A stretch of DNA of 64,000 nucleotides from Kalmanozyma brasiliensis GHG001 (lineage: Eukaryota > Basidiomycota > Ustilaginomycetes > Ustilaginales): positions 1-64,000 of the forward strand of contig NW_015961955.1 of the NCBI RefSeq assembly GCF_000497045.1. Direction: 5' to 3'. This document shows positions 19,101-28,487 of the stretch, one piece after another; within the stretch, counting starts at the first letter, position 1; each line of letters opens with the position of its first letter. The notes beneath the pieces are model-generated. The model was not told the origin of the DNA. It was given only the letters and a program-made list of their open reading frames with translations, and did no database searches. The position numbers were made by a program, and so were the translations under genes.

Positions 19101-21380
19101 GCCTTCTGGCGCCGAGTTGCACAACACTGCCTTGGTGACCTGCCAGACTCGGTCGATGAGCTCTTGGGCTCGAAGTACGGCCTCGCGGAACGACGAACGA
19201 TCAGCGGGAGCGAGCGAGTGGATCGAGATGGAAGCAAAAAGCTCCTGCAGCGTCACGAGGGTTCCGTGAAGTGGATGCGAGTTGGCTGCCTCCAGGATCT
19301 TTGCGTCCTCCGCGACCCGGATATGGAAGTCGAGAAAGTCAAAGAGGTCGAAGATCAACGACAGGGTTGGGTGAGCGCAGGGTCTCGAAGGAGCATCTTG
19401 CTGTCCACCAACCAAGGTGAGCAGGGGGGCAGGTCGATGTCCGAGTTGTTGCATGTGGATTTGGCGGTACAGCTGGATCAACTTGGACGCGGCGGCGCAC
19501 TCAAAGTCCCTTGTGCTGGTGAGCAGCTCAGCGGCGCGGCCGAGGATGCGTTGCGCTGCCACGTCGGCCGCCTCGAGACCAGCTAGCGGAGCCGGACAGC
19601 GCGCCAGCATCGTGAGAGCGCGTGCTTGGACGTCGTCGTACGAGATCTCGGAGCAGGCAAGCAGCAGCTTGACGAGCGACGGCGTGATGATGTCGATGCT
19701 GAAGGGAAACTCTTGCAAGAAGACCTGCTTCGACTTGTTGAGCGACATGCCTGCGTTTTTGCTGAGAGCGTTGTCGCCTGCCTTTTGCTGTCCGTTGTGG
19801 GTGAAGCTCGAGTCGACGCCGCTCTCTAGGATGAGGTCTAGGAAGGTGAGCGCAGTGATGCTTGCCGAGTACGAGGCACCCGGATGGAGCGTGGCGCGGA
19901 TGAGCTGCACCATCCATTCCAAGAAGCTGCGACTAGCATCGAGGGATGCCTGCATGGCAGCGAGCTTCTCCTTTTCCTGTGGATATCGTTCTGCTTCGTC
20001 GATGCGAGTGATCTTGGCCATGTCCCGAGCGAGGGCGTAGGTGCTCGCGCGCAGACGAGTCAAGAGCTTGACAAAGAAGCCGCGCAGCTCACCTCTTGCG
20101 GCTGCATTGGTGATGGTGAGACTGTAGGGGAAGAAGGTGCGAAGGACATCGAACTCGGCCGACGTAAGCGAAGCAGCGGGTGTCTTGGATTCGATGACCA
20201 ACGAGAGTGCCGAGATCTGAAGCTCACTCGCTGCTGCCAAGATGCAGTCTTTGAGCAGTACAGCGGGCACGACCACTTGTGCAGGCTGTCCATCAGATCG
20301 TTGTTCGGTCGCAAAGTCGGGTGCGGTGTCGATGCGGCAGAGGCCTTGTACCTTTGCGATGCGGAGCACGAGGAAGACGCTCTCGACGTTGATCTCGTCG
20401 TGGGTTGTTGAGCCAGCTATCAAGCTGTCGAGAAGCGTGGGAAAGATGCGTCTGTCGAGGTCGAAGAGCGAGGCAAGATGATAGGATGCGAGGCCTGACC
20501 GCAAGCGTTCGCCTCCATTCTTCAACGCCGATGCTAGAGCTTGTTTCCAGATACCGACCCATGCTTGCCACGAAGTGCTGTCTGAGCTGTCCACCGCATC
20601 CGCCTTGGGCGTGGGCCAAAGCTGACACTTCAAGTCTTCTGCTCTCGCCGCAAGAAAGCTGAGTGCGAGTCGCGACCTCCTGTTCGCGCCGCCATCTACC
20701 GTTCCGAGACCGCGAATCATTCGATCGTAGATGTCCGAGTCTGCCAAAGTGGAACCACCTGGAGCAGTGACGAGGAAAGGAGCCGAGCCATACTTGGCCA
20801 TGATGACCTCGAGCACGATAGGAGACTGTTTGCGTTCCAGTTGGGAGAGCGACCGTTCGACAAGGGTGCTGAGGAAGGAGCTGTCTTGTGGGTACGGCAA
20901 AGGCGTCTTTGGTGGACGTTGCGAGTCCTTGCTTGGCGATCCATGAATGGCAGCGAATAATGCGATGACAGCCTCGAACACGGCCTTGGAGCGAGAGGAC
21001 ACCTGAGTGCGTTCGGAATGACATGCTGACCAGATGACGTCGGCGAGACTGAGCTGGTGTTCCTGTGGAAGAAGGCGTTGTTTGGTGTTTGTCTCGTAGC
21101 TGGACGCCGACGGACTGGAAAGCTGGCTGGCCATGTGTGATGCCCAGAGTCGAAGGGCGTCAAGACCATATTTGAAAGAGGCCGAAAGCTCGTCTGGCGA
21201 TTCCAAGGTGAGGTCCAGGCATTGCTGCAGCAACGACAACGGTCGATCGAGATGAAGAGGTGGGAGGGTGTTGCTGCTGGACGAGGCGTCGCTCTGCTCT
21301 GCCAGCTGGACAGCCTCGATGTGCGCCAGCAGCTGCAGCACGGCTTCCGGTGCGCCCGGATCCGTCTTGGCCTTGACCAT
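16101..21380 (-). CDS. THADA / Trm732 family protein (DUF2428), tRNA Cm32 methylation partner; may be fused to PIG-A
   Basis: 1,759 aa from the ATG at 21380; the frame is open 79 codons further up but has no ATG there. It is an armadillo/HEAT-like all-helical protein. The DUF2428 core is at about residues 780-1070: a Ser-Trp-Arg-x-x-Lys-Glu block, then Arg-His-Arg-Gly-Ala-Phe, Arg-Arg-Ser-Ala-Gly-Ile, and the strongly conserved His-Ala-Leu-Asn-Ile-Leu-Arg followed by Phe-Trp-Gly-Leu-Arg-Asn and Lys-Ile-Phe-Gly. The yeast homologue Trm732 works with Trm7 to 2'-O-methylate C32 of tRNAs in the cytosol. The last residues, Pro-Arg-Tyr-Asn-Ile-Ala before the TGA, belong by homology to PIG-A, and the TGA overlaps a 5' splice site. 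Only 149 bp separate this stop from the next PIG-A codons. Confidence 0.88.
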   Translation of the reverse strand: MVKAKTDPGAPEAVLQLLAHIEAVQLAEQSDASSSSNTLPPLHLDRPLSLLQQCLDLTLESPDELSASFKYGLDALRLWASHMASQLSSPSASSYETNTKQRLLPQEHQLSLADVIWSACHSERTQVSSRSKAVFEAVIALFAAIHGSPSKDSQRPPKTPLPYPQDSSFLSTLVERSLSQLERKQSPIVLEVIMAKYGSAPFLVTAPGGSTLADSDIYDRMIRGLGTVDGGANRRSRLALSFLAARAEDLKCQLWPTPKADAVDSSDSTSWQAWVGIWKQALASALKNGGERLRSGLASYHLASLFDLDRRIFPTLLDSLIAGSTTHDEINVESVFLVLRIAKVQGLCRIDTAPDFATEQRSDGQPAQVVVPAVLLKDCILAAASELQISALSLVIESKTPAASLTSAEFDVLRTFFPYSLTITNAAARGELRGFFVKLLTRLRASTYALARDMAKITRIDEAERYPQEKEKLAAMQASLDASRSFLEWMVQLIRATLHPGASYSASITALTFLDLILESGVDSSFTHNGQQKAGDNALSKNAGMSLNKSKQVFLQEFPFSIDIITPSLVKLLLACSEISYDDVQARALTMLARCPAPLAGLEAADVAAQRILGRAAELLTSTRDFECAAASKLIQLYRQIHMQQLGHRPAPLLTLVGGQQDAPSRPCAHPTLSLIFDLFDFLDFHIRVAEDAKILEAANSHPLHGTLVTLQELFASISIHSLAPADRSSFREAVLRAQELIDRVWQVTKAVLCNSAPEGSTEAETTDGTANGANVGLDQPASHETALAMQVADDDGKAALMQPQEESMAGPKHQVILSYSWRGMKEASALLGVLVAVTLASPPSLRGKKGAETASMPQGSEIWREIYSVQDIEAVGQRFSMWLTQVRHRGAFSTIYPAYCNAASAIVRSQAADIADLPQQWITAFLDTVALSGSQLSITRRSAGIGYAVLALVSAQPNKADPSVLRSTVSRLMQIATQDSAQSVTMPVASIHALNILRVLVMDGGLTDHMSPYLGSLLELTISKFRSRFWGLRNVSMMLFSSLSIKIFGSRNTNKDTKDARMPIDEFFAAYPNLDVFLRGVLGETGTADAGMDEGAESSLFAVVMLLSRMQAPEDEPKRKDDAERMQVYRTLLSACLANKVWKVREVTAKAYAAFVPLRTAAQHAAAILDTVELRSQNELHGKLMLVQRLLKSVADAEAPTTALANDMAALSETLMGNASKLLERNRCAITQAAFLEVIQTLVGLREAAFLDTASHLLRVVAVWISMLMADIERSAVLEKLVRSPGGPALLGVSVRLQLQVAAGGSANESFLDCCTRFVASESSDVRIACLEALIGNDGTDALQESCRRQPDRVATFVRKLHAAAQDEGEGIWHRVHFAEILHQLAIRNDADGASWLQSAFSNGDLVSEAAFVARLVKSTVCVPLREALLPYLSDLCKLLMHSATQAAGSEAVLQQWSWAVTRCADEYASVQSREAAVESLRVLGSILFPAAQVKLSQTQFHRATSSALFKARIAAIDLLTDDDEEVRAEAAALIGETISAGSNASPRAQLTQCEAMQQMARRGGASPDVSTDRAWAWMAAFYASDDDDAFWERHVFTQLFPSSKSMDKLFEEALASSTLLFAEEKPNQFRDPEATLRRAARFVDLVSLEPEERARYQQRTAKDLGRLAQALADGAGYDTVATHVLAMRLLLANHALSEAIGTSSAEAQEAVQSIVSSLGIDLSSIESLDTFQKTASEGQEEAVASADASAQPRYNIA

Positions 21381-21782
21381 CGTCGTCAAAGCGGACGGTC
21401 GAGGAGCGTCAAAGGTGGTGAAGATGATGTTGAACGAGGAACGAGGCAGGGAAGAAAGATCCAACTTGGCTTTTCTTCCAAAATGCTTTTTCTCAGCTTT
21501 AACTTTTCCTTTTTTCTCGTTTTCGCGCCAAAGCTTTCGGCCATTTCGCCTTGCGCCGCTCAACCCAAAGCACAGGATCACTAGCAAGGCAGAGACAGCA
21601 CAGACACCATTAGGCAAGTGCTCGACAAAGCGGGTAGCACCAGAAGCTGACGCGCATACTGATCGAGTGAGACGATGTGCAATTGCGTGATGCAGTGAGT
21701 CAAATAAGAATGCAGAAGCTTGTGCAACCAGGGCCAGTGTTCCGGGTCGTGAACAGCAAGGGAGCGCTGATTGAAGCTTAAC
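21381..21782. other. Promoter region of the THADA gene, 3' side of YIP1
   Basis: About 400 bp upstream of the THADA ATG (leftward transcription) and downstream of the YIP1 stop. The minus-strand frame stays open to 21617 without ATG. Nothing else is recognised. Confidence 0.4.
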
Positions 21783-22744
21783 TTATTGGCCCACGTCAAA
21801 GACGCTAAGGAGTGCAAAGCAGGCGTAAAAGAGACCGACGGGGTAAGCTACCAATAGACGCTGTTCCGACAGCCGTAGGATCGACACAAAGATGCCCGAC
21901 GCCGACGTTGAGCACCACAAAATGAACAGCGGTGAGACGATGTAGCCGATGAAGGAGCTGTCGAGCGCGAGAAATAGGGCCGAAGCGAAGGGAGAGGGTC
22001 AACAAGGGAACGCAAACGCTGTACATCATCGTTGGGTCGCGGGGCTACTTACTCTAATCGTACGACAATACTTGCGGTGCTGAGAATACACAACGGCAGC
22101 AGGCAGTATCCGAGCACCGACGCAACACGATGTGCATCGATGCCACTTTCGCTCATGAGGTTGAGCAACGTATAGATGCTGACGGCTCCCAACAGCGCAA
22201 CGCCGTAGACATAACCGAACTGACTCTTGCCCGCCAACAACAACGTCATGCCAAAGATGAAGCAGAACAACAGCGGACCTGCGAGATCGGCGTCGTCCAT
22301 CATGTGTGCATCTTTGGCGTGCGATGCCGAGTAGCTGTGCAGCGGGTTGAGGACGGTCAGGGTCTTGTCGATGATGTGGCCGATGTTGATGCCGAGTTCC
22401 TCCATGAGCGGTGGCTCGTCGGGGAAGCCACCTGTGCCGAAAGCGGACCAGAAGCCCATCTGCGAGCTCATCATGGCGTGTGCTGCCGAGCCCGGTGCGT
22501 AGCCTGCTGAGGAGGACATGTTGCCTTCCAAGGATGGGCGTGCATTGCTGCCTGTTGCGTACCCATCGTGTCCTGCGCCTGTCGAGGAGTAGTAGGACGA
22601 GAACTGGTTGTTGGCGGTGTTGCCGCTGCTGTAGAAGTCGAGGTTGCCTGTTTGACCCGGAGATGTCGCCTGTGATGCTTTCGAGCCCGAAGCTTGTCCG
22701 CCGCCGTAGCCGTACGGTGAGGAGGAGTCAAAAATGGCCGACAT
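21783..22744 (-). CDS. YIP1: Yip1 / YIPF5 family Golgi-ER membrane protein, two exons
   Basis: Exon 1 22744-22053 and exon 2 21957-21783, with a 95-nt intron (22052-21958, GTAAGT donor, GACAG acceptor); product 288 aa. The N-terminal 120 residues are Ser/Gly/Tyr-rich and disordered. The cytosolic Yip1 motif Asp-Glu-Pro-Pro-Leu-x-Glu-Glu-Leu-Gly-Ile-Asn occurs around residues 133-144, followed by five hydrophobic segments. The splice joins Val-Arg-Leu to Asp-Ser-Phe-Ile-Gly-Tyr and completes helices 4 and 5, ending Ser-Val-Phe-Asp-Val-Gly-Gln. Yip1 binds Ypt1/Ypt31 Rab GTPases and Yif1 in COPII vesicle traffic. The frame is open upstream to 23023, but those residues are not family-like, so the ATG at 22744 is preferred. 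The gene is divergent from NSA2. Confidence 0.93.
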
Positions 22745-23211
22745 GGGGAACAACTGGGCCGGTGTGGCGCGGGTCTGCTCGAGTGTGGATGTGTTGACTG
22801 AAGCTCGGATAGCTTGAGCTGAGCTGTCCGTTGTTTGGTCCGAGGTGCTGCGATGCCAACAAAGAGGACGACGAAGGTGTTGGTTGGTTGCGAGGCAAGA
22901 AGAGGTGATCCAAGCGCATTCCGCTGTCTCACCTGTCTGAGCCTCACTGCCACGCTTTCTTCCAAAGGTCGCGTCACGCTGCACAGTCTCGTACGAGAAA
23001 TAAATCTCCCAACCGAGCCTCAAATTTCGTAGCCCTGTTGGACCCCGCTTTGAAGCTTTGTGAAATTTGAGGCGCTTCTCTCCTCTCGAAAATTTCCAGC
23101 TCGGTTCGAGCCAACTTTTTTGGACTGGTGGAGTTCAACGCCATCCAACCCTTTGCTGCCTTCATCCCGCTCACCAACCCGCTCTGGACACACACCGACG
23201 GATTCGCCAAC
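22745..23211. promoter_or_regulatory. Shared divergent promoter, YIP1 / NSA2
   Basis: 467 bp between the two ATGs. No TATA box stands out. A GGTTCGAGCC 10-mer at 23104 resembles a tRNA B box but lacks a tRNA around it. Confidence 0.5.
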
Positions 23212-24115
23212 ATGCCTCAGGTAAGCATCATGCTGTTCCCATAGCACATCCTTCGATCATCGTGACGTTTCGCTGACCTTCTCGCATTGCCACCTCTCGA
23301 TTTCGACTCGATCGCCACTGCCTTATCTCTGACAGAACGACTACATCGAAGAGCACATCCGTCGACACGGTCGTCGTCTCGATCATGAGGAGCGTCAGCG
23401 CAAGCGCGCCGCTCGTGAGGTGCACAAGGCCTCGGCTGTGGCTCAAAAGGTCACCGGTCTCAAGGCCAAGATGCTCAACAAGAAGCGACGCAACGAAAAG
23501 ATCCAGATGAAGAAGACGCTCAAGGCGCACGAGGAGCGCGATGTCAAGCAGGCATCCACGTCATCCGATCCCAACCAGGCGCTGCCCACCTATCTGCTCG
23601 ATCGTGAAGGGCAAAAGGATGCAAAGGCGCTCTCTTCGGCAGTCAAGGAGAGGAGGAAGGACAAGGCGGCACGCTACTCGGTGCCGTTGCCACAGGTGCG
23701 CGGTATCGCCGAAGACGAGGCATTCAAGGTCATCAAAACCGGCAAACGCAAGCAAAAAGGCTGGAAGAGGATGGTCACCAAACCCACTTTCGTTGGCGAG
23801 AGCTTCACACGCAAACCCCCCAAGCTCGAACGCTTCATCCGACCCATGGGATTGCGATACAACAAAGCCCACGTCACCCACCCCGAACTCAAAGCCTCGT
23901 TCAATCTCCCCATCGTCGGCGTAAAGAAGAACCCCCAGAGTCCGCTCTATACCCAACTCGGCGTTCTCACCAAAGGTACGATCATCGAAGTCAACGTTTC
24001 CGAGCTCGGAATGACCACCACCACCGGCAAGGTCGTCTGGGGCAAGTACGCCCAGGTCACCAACAACCCGGAGAACGATGGCTGCGTCAACGCGGTTCTC
24101 CTCCTTTCGTCTTGA
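23212..24115 (+). CDS. NSA2: Ribosome biogenesis protein NSA2 (60S pre-ribosome), two exons
   Basis: Exon 1 is only three codons (23212-23220, Met-Pro-Gln), intron 23221-23335 (115 nt, GTAAGC donor, GACAG acceptor), exon 2 23336-24115. The product is 262 aa, matching the about 260 aa of the family. The spliced N-terminus Met-Pro-Gln-Asn-Asp-Tyr-Ile-Glu matches the yeast protein. The basic N-terminal helix is followed by a linker and the eS8-like C-terminal beta-barrel with [12 protein letters not shown]. NSA2 is a nucleolar/nuclear assembly factor needed for 27S rRNA processing in late pre-60S particles. The end is convergent with the next gene. Confidence 0.97.
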
Positions 24116-24410
24116 TTCTTGCTCTAAATGGTTTGTTTATATTGTTGTACACTAGCATCTCTCTCTCGTCATGTTTCCCCGGCACTGCGTCTCAATCAAA
24201 CTTGCATCTCACATATCAGAAGCGAGTCAAGCGGGTCTGTGGTAACGGTGACTTTGACTGTGTGTGATTGGGCGCTCGAGATGCGTGGCGTGCCGTCTGA
24301 AACGGTCTTCTGCTAGACAACAACTGTTCAAGATGCGGCGACTGAATGCGATGAACAATGCGGGTAACGGATGCGGTGCTCGGTGTGACCTGAACTCGGA
24401 CTGATGCCCT

Positions 24411-26336
24411 TCAGCTGTCGAGGTCCATCTCCTCGGCGGGCCCAAAGCAGCCGGACAGATCGATCGGTTGGGCTCCCGCGGCGTGGGTATGCTGATGAAC
24501 CTGGTGTGCTGACGGGCTGTGCGGGTGGAACGTCGGTGTGGTGGCCTGCGAATGCGAGCTGTGGTGGTGACCATAGTGGTGCAGCGACTGCTGATGCGCG
24601 CTACCAAAGGGCGAAGGTGTCGGTGCGCCATGGAAAGGAGATGCCGGGTATGGACCATGACCGAACGAGGGGCCATCGTGGGAGCCTGGAGGCGTGATTG
24701 GGTATGTAGATGCTGCCCCGAACGCTTGCGGGACATGCTGCGATGCGTGGCCGGAGAAGCGAGCTTCCAGTGGCGAAGGCTCGGGAAAGTACGAGCTAGA
24801 CAAGGACGACTGCTGTGCGTAGAGTGGGCTCTCAGCATGCGAAGGGGACGGCAGAGGGGCCATGCCGGGGATTGCCGACAGACTGGGGATGGTGTTACCG
24901 AACATGCTGGAGCTGTTGCTCGCTGGTGCTGAAAAGCTGGATCCCGACTGGAACGAGACCGGTGGTTGGTTCATGAAGCTGGTGGGAGCGGGACCGCTTT
25001 CGGGCACCGTAGCCAGGTCGCTGGGCTTGAGCGGCGACGGTATAGTGGCAGCAGAAGTCGACTTGAGCACCTCTTCAGGGTCCTTCCACAGTATGAGTGC
25101 TCCTCTTGCGTCTTCTGCGTTGATCGGGGAAGCATAGCCTGATGATCCCGGGCTGGACGCTGCTGATCGTCGTTTGCTGCTGAGAAGCGACCCCAAGCTC
25201 GGGACAGCTGATCCTGCTGATCTCCTCCCCGAGCGTCGAGTTCGACTCGACGAGCTTGACGCACCACCAGACCGAGAGTTGGAGGCAGCATTGTCTCGAT
25301 CAGACGTGCCCGTGAGCACGGCCCTGCTGTGCGCTTCGAGCTTCTCCATGAGCTCGTTGTTGATGACAAAGTCGGAGGAAGAGTCTTTGCTCTCGGTCGA
25401 TGTGTCTGCATCTGGCGTCTTTTGCCCATCCGCCTCGCTGGAGCCATCGCCTTCGGAGGAGGATGTGTCGTCGAGACTGGTGACGACGATGCGATCGGGT
25501 TCGACTTCGTAGCTCGACGGCACACCCCTGCGCAACCTCATGTCGCTGTCCTCCAGATCAGCCGGCAAGGGGCGACTTGTTGAGGTAGCCGATCCATCAA
25601 AGCTGTGCGAGTGCAAGGGAGAGGAGGGTGGAGCGAGACCGCTGTCGGCCAAGCTGGGCGATGTTGGAGGTGCGGGAGCTACGGCTTGCTGGTATAGTGG
25701 CGATGCGGATACGCCAAAGGAGGAGGGGACTGCGTCGGCTTTGGTCGGGCTCGATGGCGGTACTCTCGGTGCGGAGGTGAGTCCTTCCGCACCAGCGCCA
25801 AAAGCCGACGCCAAGGAGGCGCTGAGACCGAACGCCCCTGCGACGCCGCTGTTCATCCTCGCCCCTTGGGGACGCCCAAATGAAGTCGAGTTCGGTAACG
25901 AAGCGGCCAGAGTAGAAGAGTCGATTTGAAGTCCGGCCATCTGGCCATAGGTGTGTCGATCTTCGGGTGTTTCGAGATGGACTCGCTTGGAAGGTCGTGC
26001 GAACCTGGCAAGTTCGTCACGATCCAAGTCTGGACTGGCGGCTGTAGCCGCATTGCCTGAAGTGAAGCCGGTCGAAAGATGCAATGGCGTTGGCCAGTCG
26101 TAGTCGCCATCCGAGTCGGAGAGGTCTTCGATGCCCCAGCTACTTGCGCTCGACGAATGCCGCGGAACAAGTTCTGGCGAAGGTGGGTTGATGATGGAAG
26201 GTATCGATGCATTCTTGCTGGGGTCGGAGAAGCGACCTCGTTTCTTCTTGGCCAAGGTTGGCGCAGGAGCCGTGACGAAGCTAGAAGCTGTGGGTCTTGA
26301 TGGGCCCGCAGCAGCCCAGTACGGGTCGGCCATCAT
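24411..26336 (-). CDS. Ser/Pro-rich low-complexity protein of unknown function
   Basis: 641 aa from tandem ATG codons at 26336 and 26333. I do not recognise it. What can be seen: a Lys-Lys-Lys-Arg-Gly-Arg motif at about residues 31-36 that could be a nuclear signal; many Ser-Pro and Pro-Ser-Ser-Pro sites; an acidic Ser/Asp block around residues 285-320; an Arg-Arg-Ser-Gly-Arg-Arg basic patch near 370; a short hydrophobic-acidic piece, Ala-Leu-Ile-Leu-Trp-Lys-Asp-Pro-Glu-Glu-Val-Leu near 415; a His-rich stretch near the C-terminus; and a final Asp-Leu-Ser-Gly-Cys-Phe-Gly-Pro-Ala-Glu-Glu-Met-Asp-Leu-Asp tail. The composition suggests a disordered nuclear regulator. Codon use and the long open frame support that it is real. 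Confidence 0.7.
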   Translation of the reverse strand: MMADPYWAAAGPSRPTASSFVTAPAPTLAKKKRGRFSDPSKNASIPSIINPPSPELVPRHSSSASSWGIEDLSDSDGDYDWPTPLHLSTGFTSGNAATAASPDLDRDELARFARPSKRVHLETPEDRHTYGQMAGLQIDSSTLAASLPNSTSFGRPQGARMNSGVAGAFGLSASLASAFGAGAEGLTSAPRVPPSSPTKADAVPSSFGVSASPLYQQAVAPAPPTSPSLADSGLAPPSSPLHSHSFDGSATSTSRPLPADLEDSDMRLRRGVPSSYEVEPDRIVVTSLDDTSSSEGDGSSEADGQKTPDADTSTESKDSSSDFVINNELMEKLEAHSRAVLTGTSDRDNAASNSRSGGASSSSSRTRRSGRRSAGSAVPSLGSLLSSKRRSAASSPGSSGYASPINAEDARGALILWKDPEEVLKSTSAATIPSPLKPSDLATVPESGPAPTSFMNQPPVSFQSGSSFSAPASNSSSMFGNTIPSLSAIPGMAPLPSPSHAESPLYAQQSSLSSSYFPEPSPLEARFSGHASQHVPQAFGAASTYPITPPGSHDGPSFGHGPYPASPFHGAPTPSPFGSAHQQSLHHYGHHHSSHSQATTPTFHPHSPSAHQVHQHTHAAGAQPIDLSGCFGPAEEMDLDS

Positions 26337-27017
26337 GTGTCGATGTTGAAGGCAGTGCTGCGCTGTGTGAAGCCAGGATCAGCGGCTACTTTGCGTCAGG
26401 CGAATCGAGTCATCCAAGGAAGGTCGATTAGGAAGAGTAAACGAACGCGCCGATCAATCTGGCGATGCGCAGCTGCTGTGGTTGACGACGGTCGAGATAG
26501 CTCCCTCCAGAGATGTATAAGAGAGGCGCAAGCGGCCCAGTCGTTGTTGGTGATAGGAAGGGAAGGGCAGCTAGAAGTCAAGAAGGAGGGAAGGCTGAAT
26601 CGATTGGTGTTGGTTTGAAGTGCATCGGGTGCCCCTTTCGACGGACAGGCAGCGCTGCTCTGGAAAGTTTTGAGCTTCTTAGAGCGCAGATTGAAATTTC
26701 TCGAAGAAACTCGCCAAATTCGGTATTTTGAGACCGCGCCGCGTACCAACGCTCTGTTCGGTGTGCAGCTGCTGCCTCGCAAACCCTGCAGCACAAATCA
26801 AATTCAAAGCCTCCACTCCCCAATCAGAATCGATAGCTGCACGCTGCGATGCGGGTTTGACTGGCTGAGTCCATGTGACTGGGAGCCGTAGACGCACGGG
26901 CTTTTCGAGAGACCAACACCATCCATCTCATCTCCTCGAGGACAGTCACCAATCGCCATGGCCAGCTAGCCCTCCTTTTCTCGAACCACGCCGCTGCAGG
27001 TCAGCTTTCTCCCCAAT
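26337..27017. promoter_or_regulatory. Divergent promoter region, unknown protein / CaCA exchanger
   Basis: 681 bp between two ATGs. A short TATAAG motif occurs at 26516-26521 on the + strand; its role is uncertain. No gene is supported here. Confidence 0.4.
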
Positions 27018-28487
27018 ATGGTCGCTATCGGATCACCCGAACGAGTGACTGATCCAGCACAGCCACCTTTACAGCCAGACTCGCGCAAAGGCGATTTGAT
27101 CTACAGTTCGAGTGTATTTGTAGCGGGTCTATTGTTACTAGAAAAGGCGGCAGATGGCTTCATTCGTCAAGTATCGCAGCTGTCAGCTCAGCTCGGTATC
27201 AGTCCGACCCTCATAGCGCTGCTCACGGCCGGTGCCGAATGGGAGGAGCTTGTGGTGGTAGTCGCTTCGATTGCGCATGGATCCTCCAACCTCGCCATCG
27301 CCAACGTCGTCGGGTCCGCCATCTCCAACATCCTGGGCGCTTTCTCCTTGGGCATCCTCTTCGCGCCAGATGCGGTCAAGTTCGATGACAGCTCCAAGCG
27401 CTTCGCCATCATTCAAGCGGCCATCACCTCCTTGGTGCTCCTCCTCGTTGGTGCGGTGCAGATCCAGCATGCCGACAAGGACGCCAAGCTCTCCAGCAAG
27501 AGACTCTTTGAGAACGTGGTCGGCGTCAGCTTCATCGTCATTTTCGTGCTCTACTTTGTTGGGCTGTCGTGGGCTATCAGTCGAGGCATGCTAGCCGCTC
27601 CTCAAGGATCCGACAGCGAATCCAGCAGCACCAGCAGTGACGACGACAACCGCAGCTTGTCCAGCCAAGGCAACGATCGATCCGCTCCCATCAGCTCGGC
27701 AGCCAGCACCACCACCCTTGGCAACGACAGCGATGGTTCTTCCTTCGTTCCTCCAAGACGCACCCCCGGCGCAGCTGGACGACGAGGTCAGAACCGAACC
27801 GCCACCTCGGCCGCCATCGAACGAACTCCCTTGCTCCTCGGATCCGCCACCTCTTCCAACCTCGCAACTCGACTAGCTCAGCGACGACGCGCTGCCATCT
27901 TCCGCAGCCTGCGCAAGCTCCTGCTGAGCTTCCTTCTGCTCTCCCTCGCAGGCTACCTCCTCTCGCACTCCATCCTCGAAATTGCCTCCCTCGTCCATCT
28001 GTCGGATACCGTCCTCGGCCTCACCGTGCTCTCCTTTGCGACCACCATACCGGAAAAGTTCCTCAGCGTCATGGCTGGTCTTCGCACCGCCGCTCCCTCC
28101 ACTCGACCTGCAGCGATCCGCAGACCGAGCCTCGCTCGCCGCGCATCCGTTCACGACGAGGCCGAGGATGACGTCGCCCGAGGCGCAAGCAGCATCCTCA
28201 TGGCCGGCGCGGCGGGCAGCAACATCTTCCTCCTCACCCTCTGTCTTGGCGTCTCGCTCATCTTCGATCACGATCGTGTCTCGGTCCCTGCGTCAATAGC
28301 CACATTGCCGGATCAGCATCGGTTCGCAGCAAGCAGCGTCCAGTGGCAGGAGTTCGTGCTGCTCGAGGTCGCCTCGTTGTCTCTGGTGCTGATAGCTTTT
28401 ACCGGCGGACAGCGGTGGCAGGGCGCACTGCTGCTGCTCGGTTACTTTGCCTTCCTCATCGCCGAATTCACCGTTCTCAAGCGGTGA
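27018..28487 (+). CDS. CaCA-superfamily sodium/calcium exchanger-like membrane protein
   Basis: 489 aa with about ten hydrophobic segments. Two inverted alpha-repeats are visible. The first, around residues 68-112, has Gly-Ala-Glu-Trp-Glu-Glu-Leu followed by Asn-Val-Val-Gly-Ser-Ala-Ile-Ser-Asn-Ile. The second has Thr-Ile-Pro-Glu-Lys at about 344 and, after a basic insert, Ala-Gly-Ala-Ala-Gly-Ser-Asn-Ile-Phe near 402. The repeats are joined by a long Ser/Asp-rich cytosolic loop (about residues 195-295). In this superfamily the Glu and Asn of the repeats bind cations. The layout is closest to the short YrbG/Ecm27-like members rather than vacuolar Vcx1. Ion specificity and membrane (plasma, vacuole or ER) cannot be told from sequence alone. 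Confidence 0.85.
   Translation: MVAIGSPERVTDPAQPPLQPDSRKGDLIYSSSVFVAGLLLLEKAADGFIRQVSQLSAQLGISPTLIALLTAGAEWEELVVVVASIAHGSSNLAIANVVGSAISNILGAFSLGILFAPDAVKFDDSSKRFAIIQAAITSLVLLLVGAVQIQHADKDAKLSSKRLFENVVGVSFIVIFVLYFVGLSWAISRGMLAAPQGSDSESSSTSSDDDNRSLSSQGNDRSAPISSAASTTTLGNDSDGSSFVPPRRTPGAAGRRGQNRTATSAAIERTPLLLGSATSSNLATRLAQRRRAAIFRSLRKLLLSFLLLSLAGYLLSHSILEIASLVHLSDTVLGLTVLSFATTIPEKFLSVMAGLRTAAPSTRPAAIRRPSLARRASVHDEAEDDVARGASSILMAGAAGSNIFLLTLCLGVSLIFDHDRVSVPASIATLPDQHRFAASSVQWQEFVLLEVASLSLVLIAFTGGQRWQGALLLLGYFAFLIAEFTVLKR

Noticed and set aside
21381..21617. Upstream extension of the THADA frame
   Set aside because: The open stretch starts at TTG and holds no ATG; residues are not family-like.
23096..23115. 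tRNA B-box-like GGTTCGAGCC
   Set aside because: No A box at the right distance and no cloverleaf around it.
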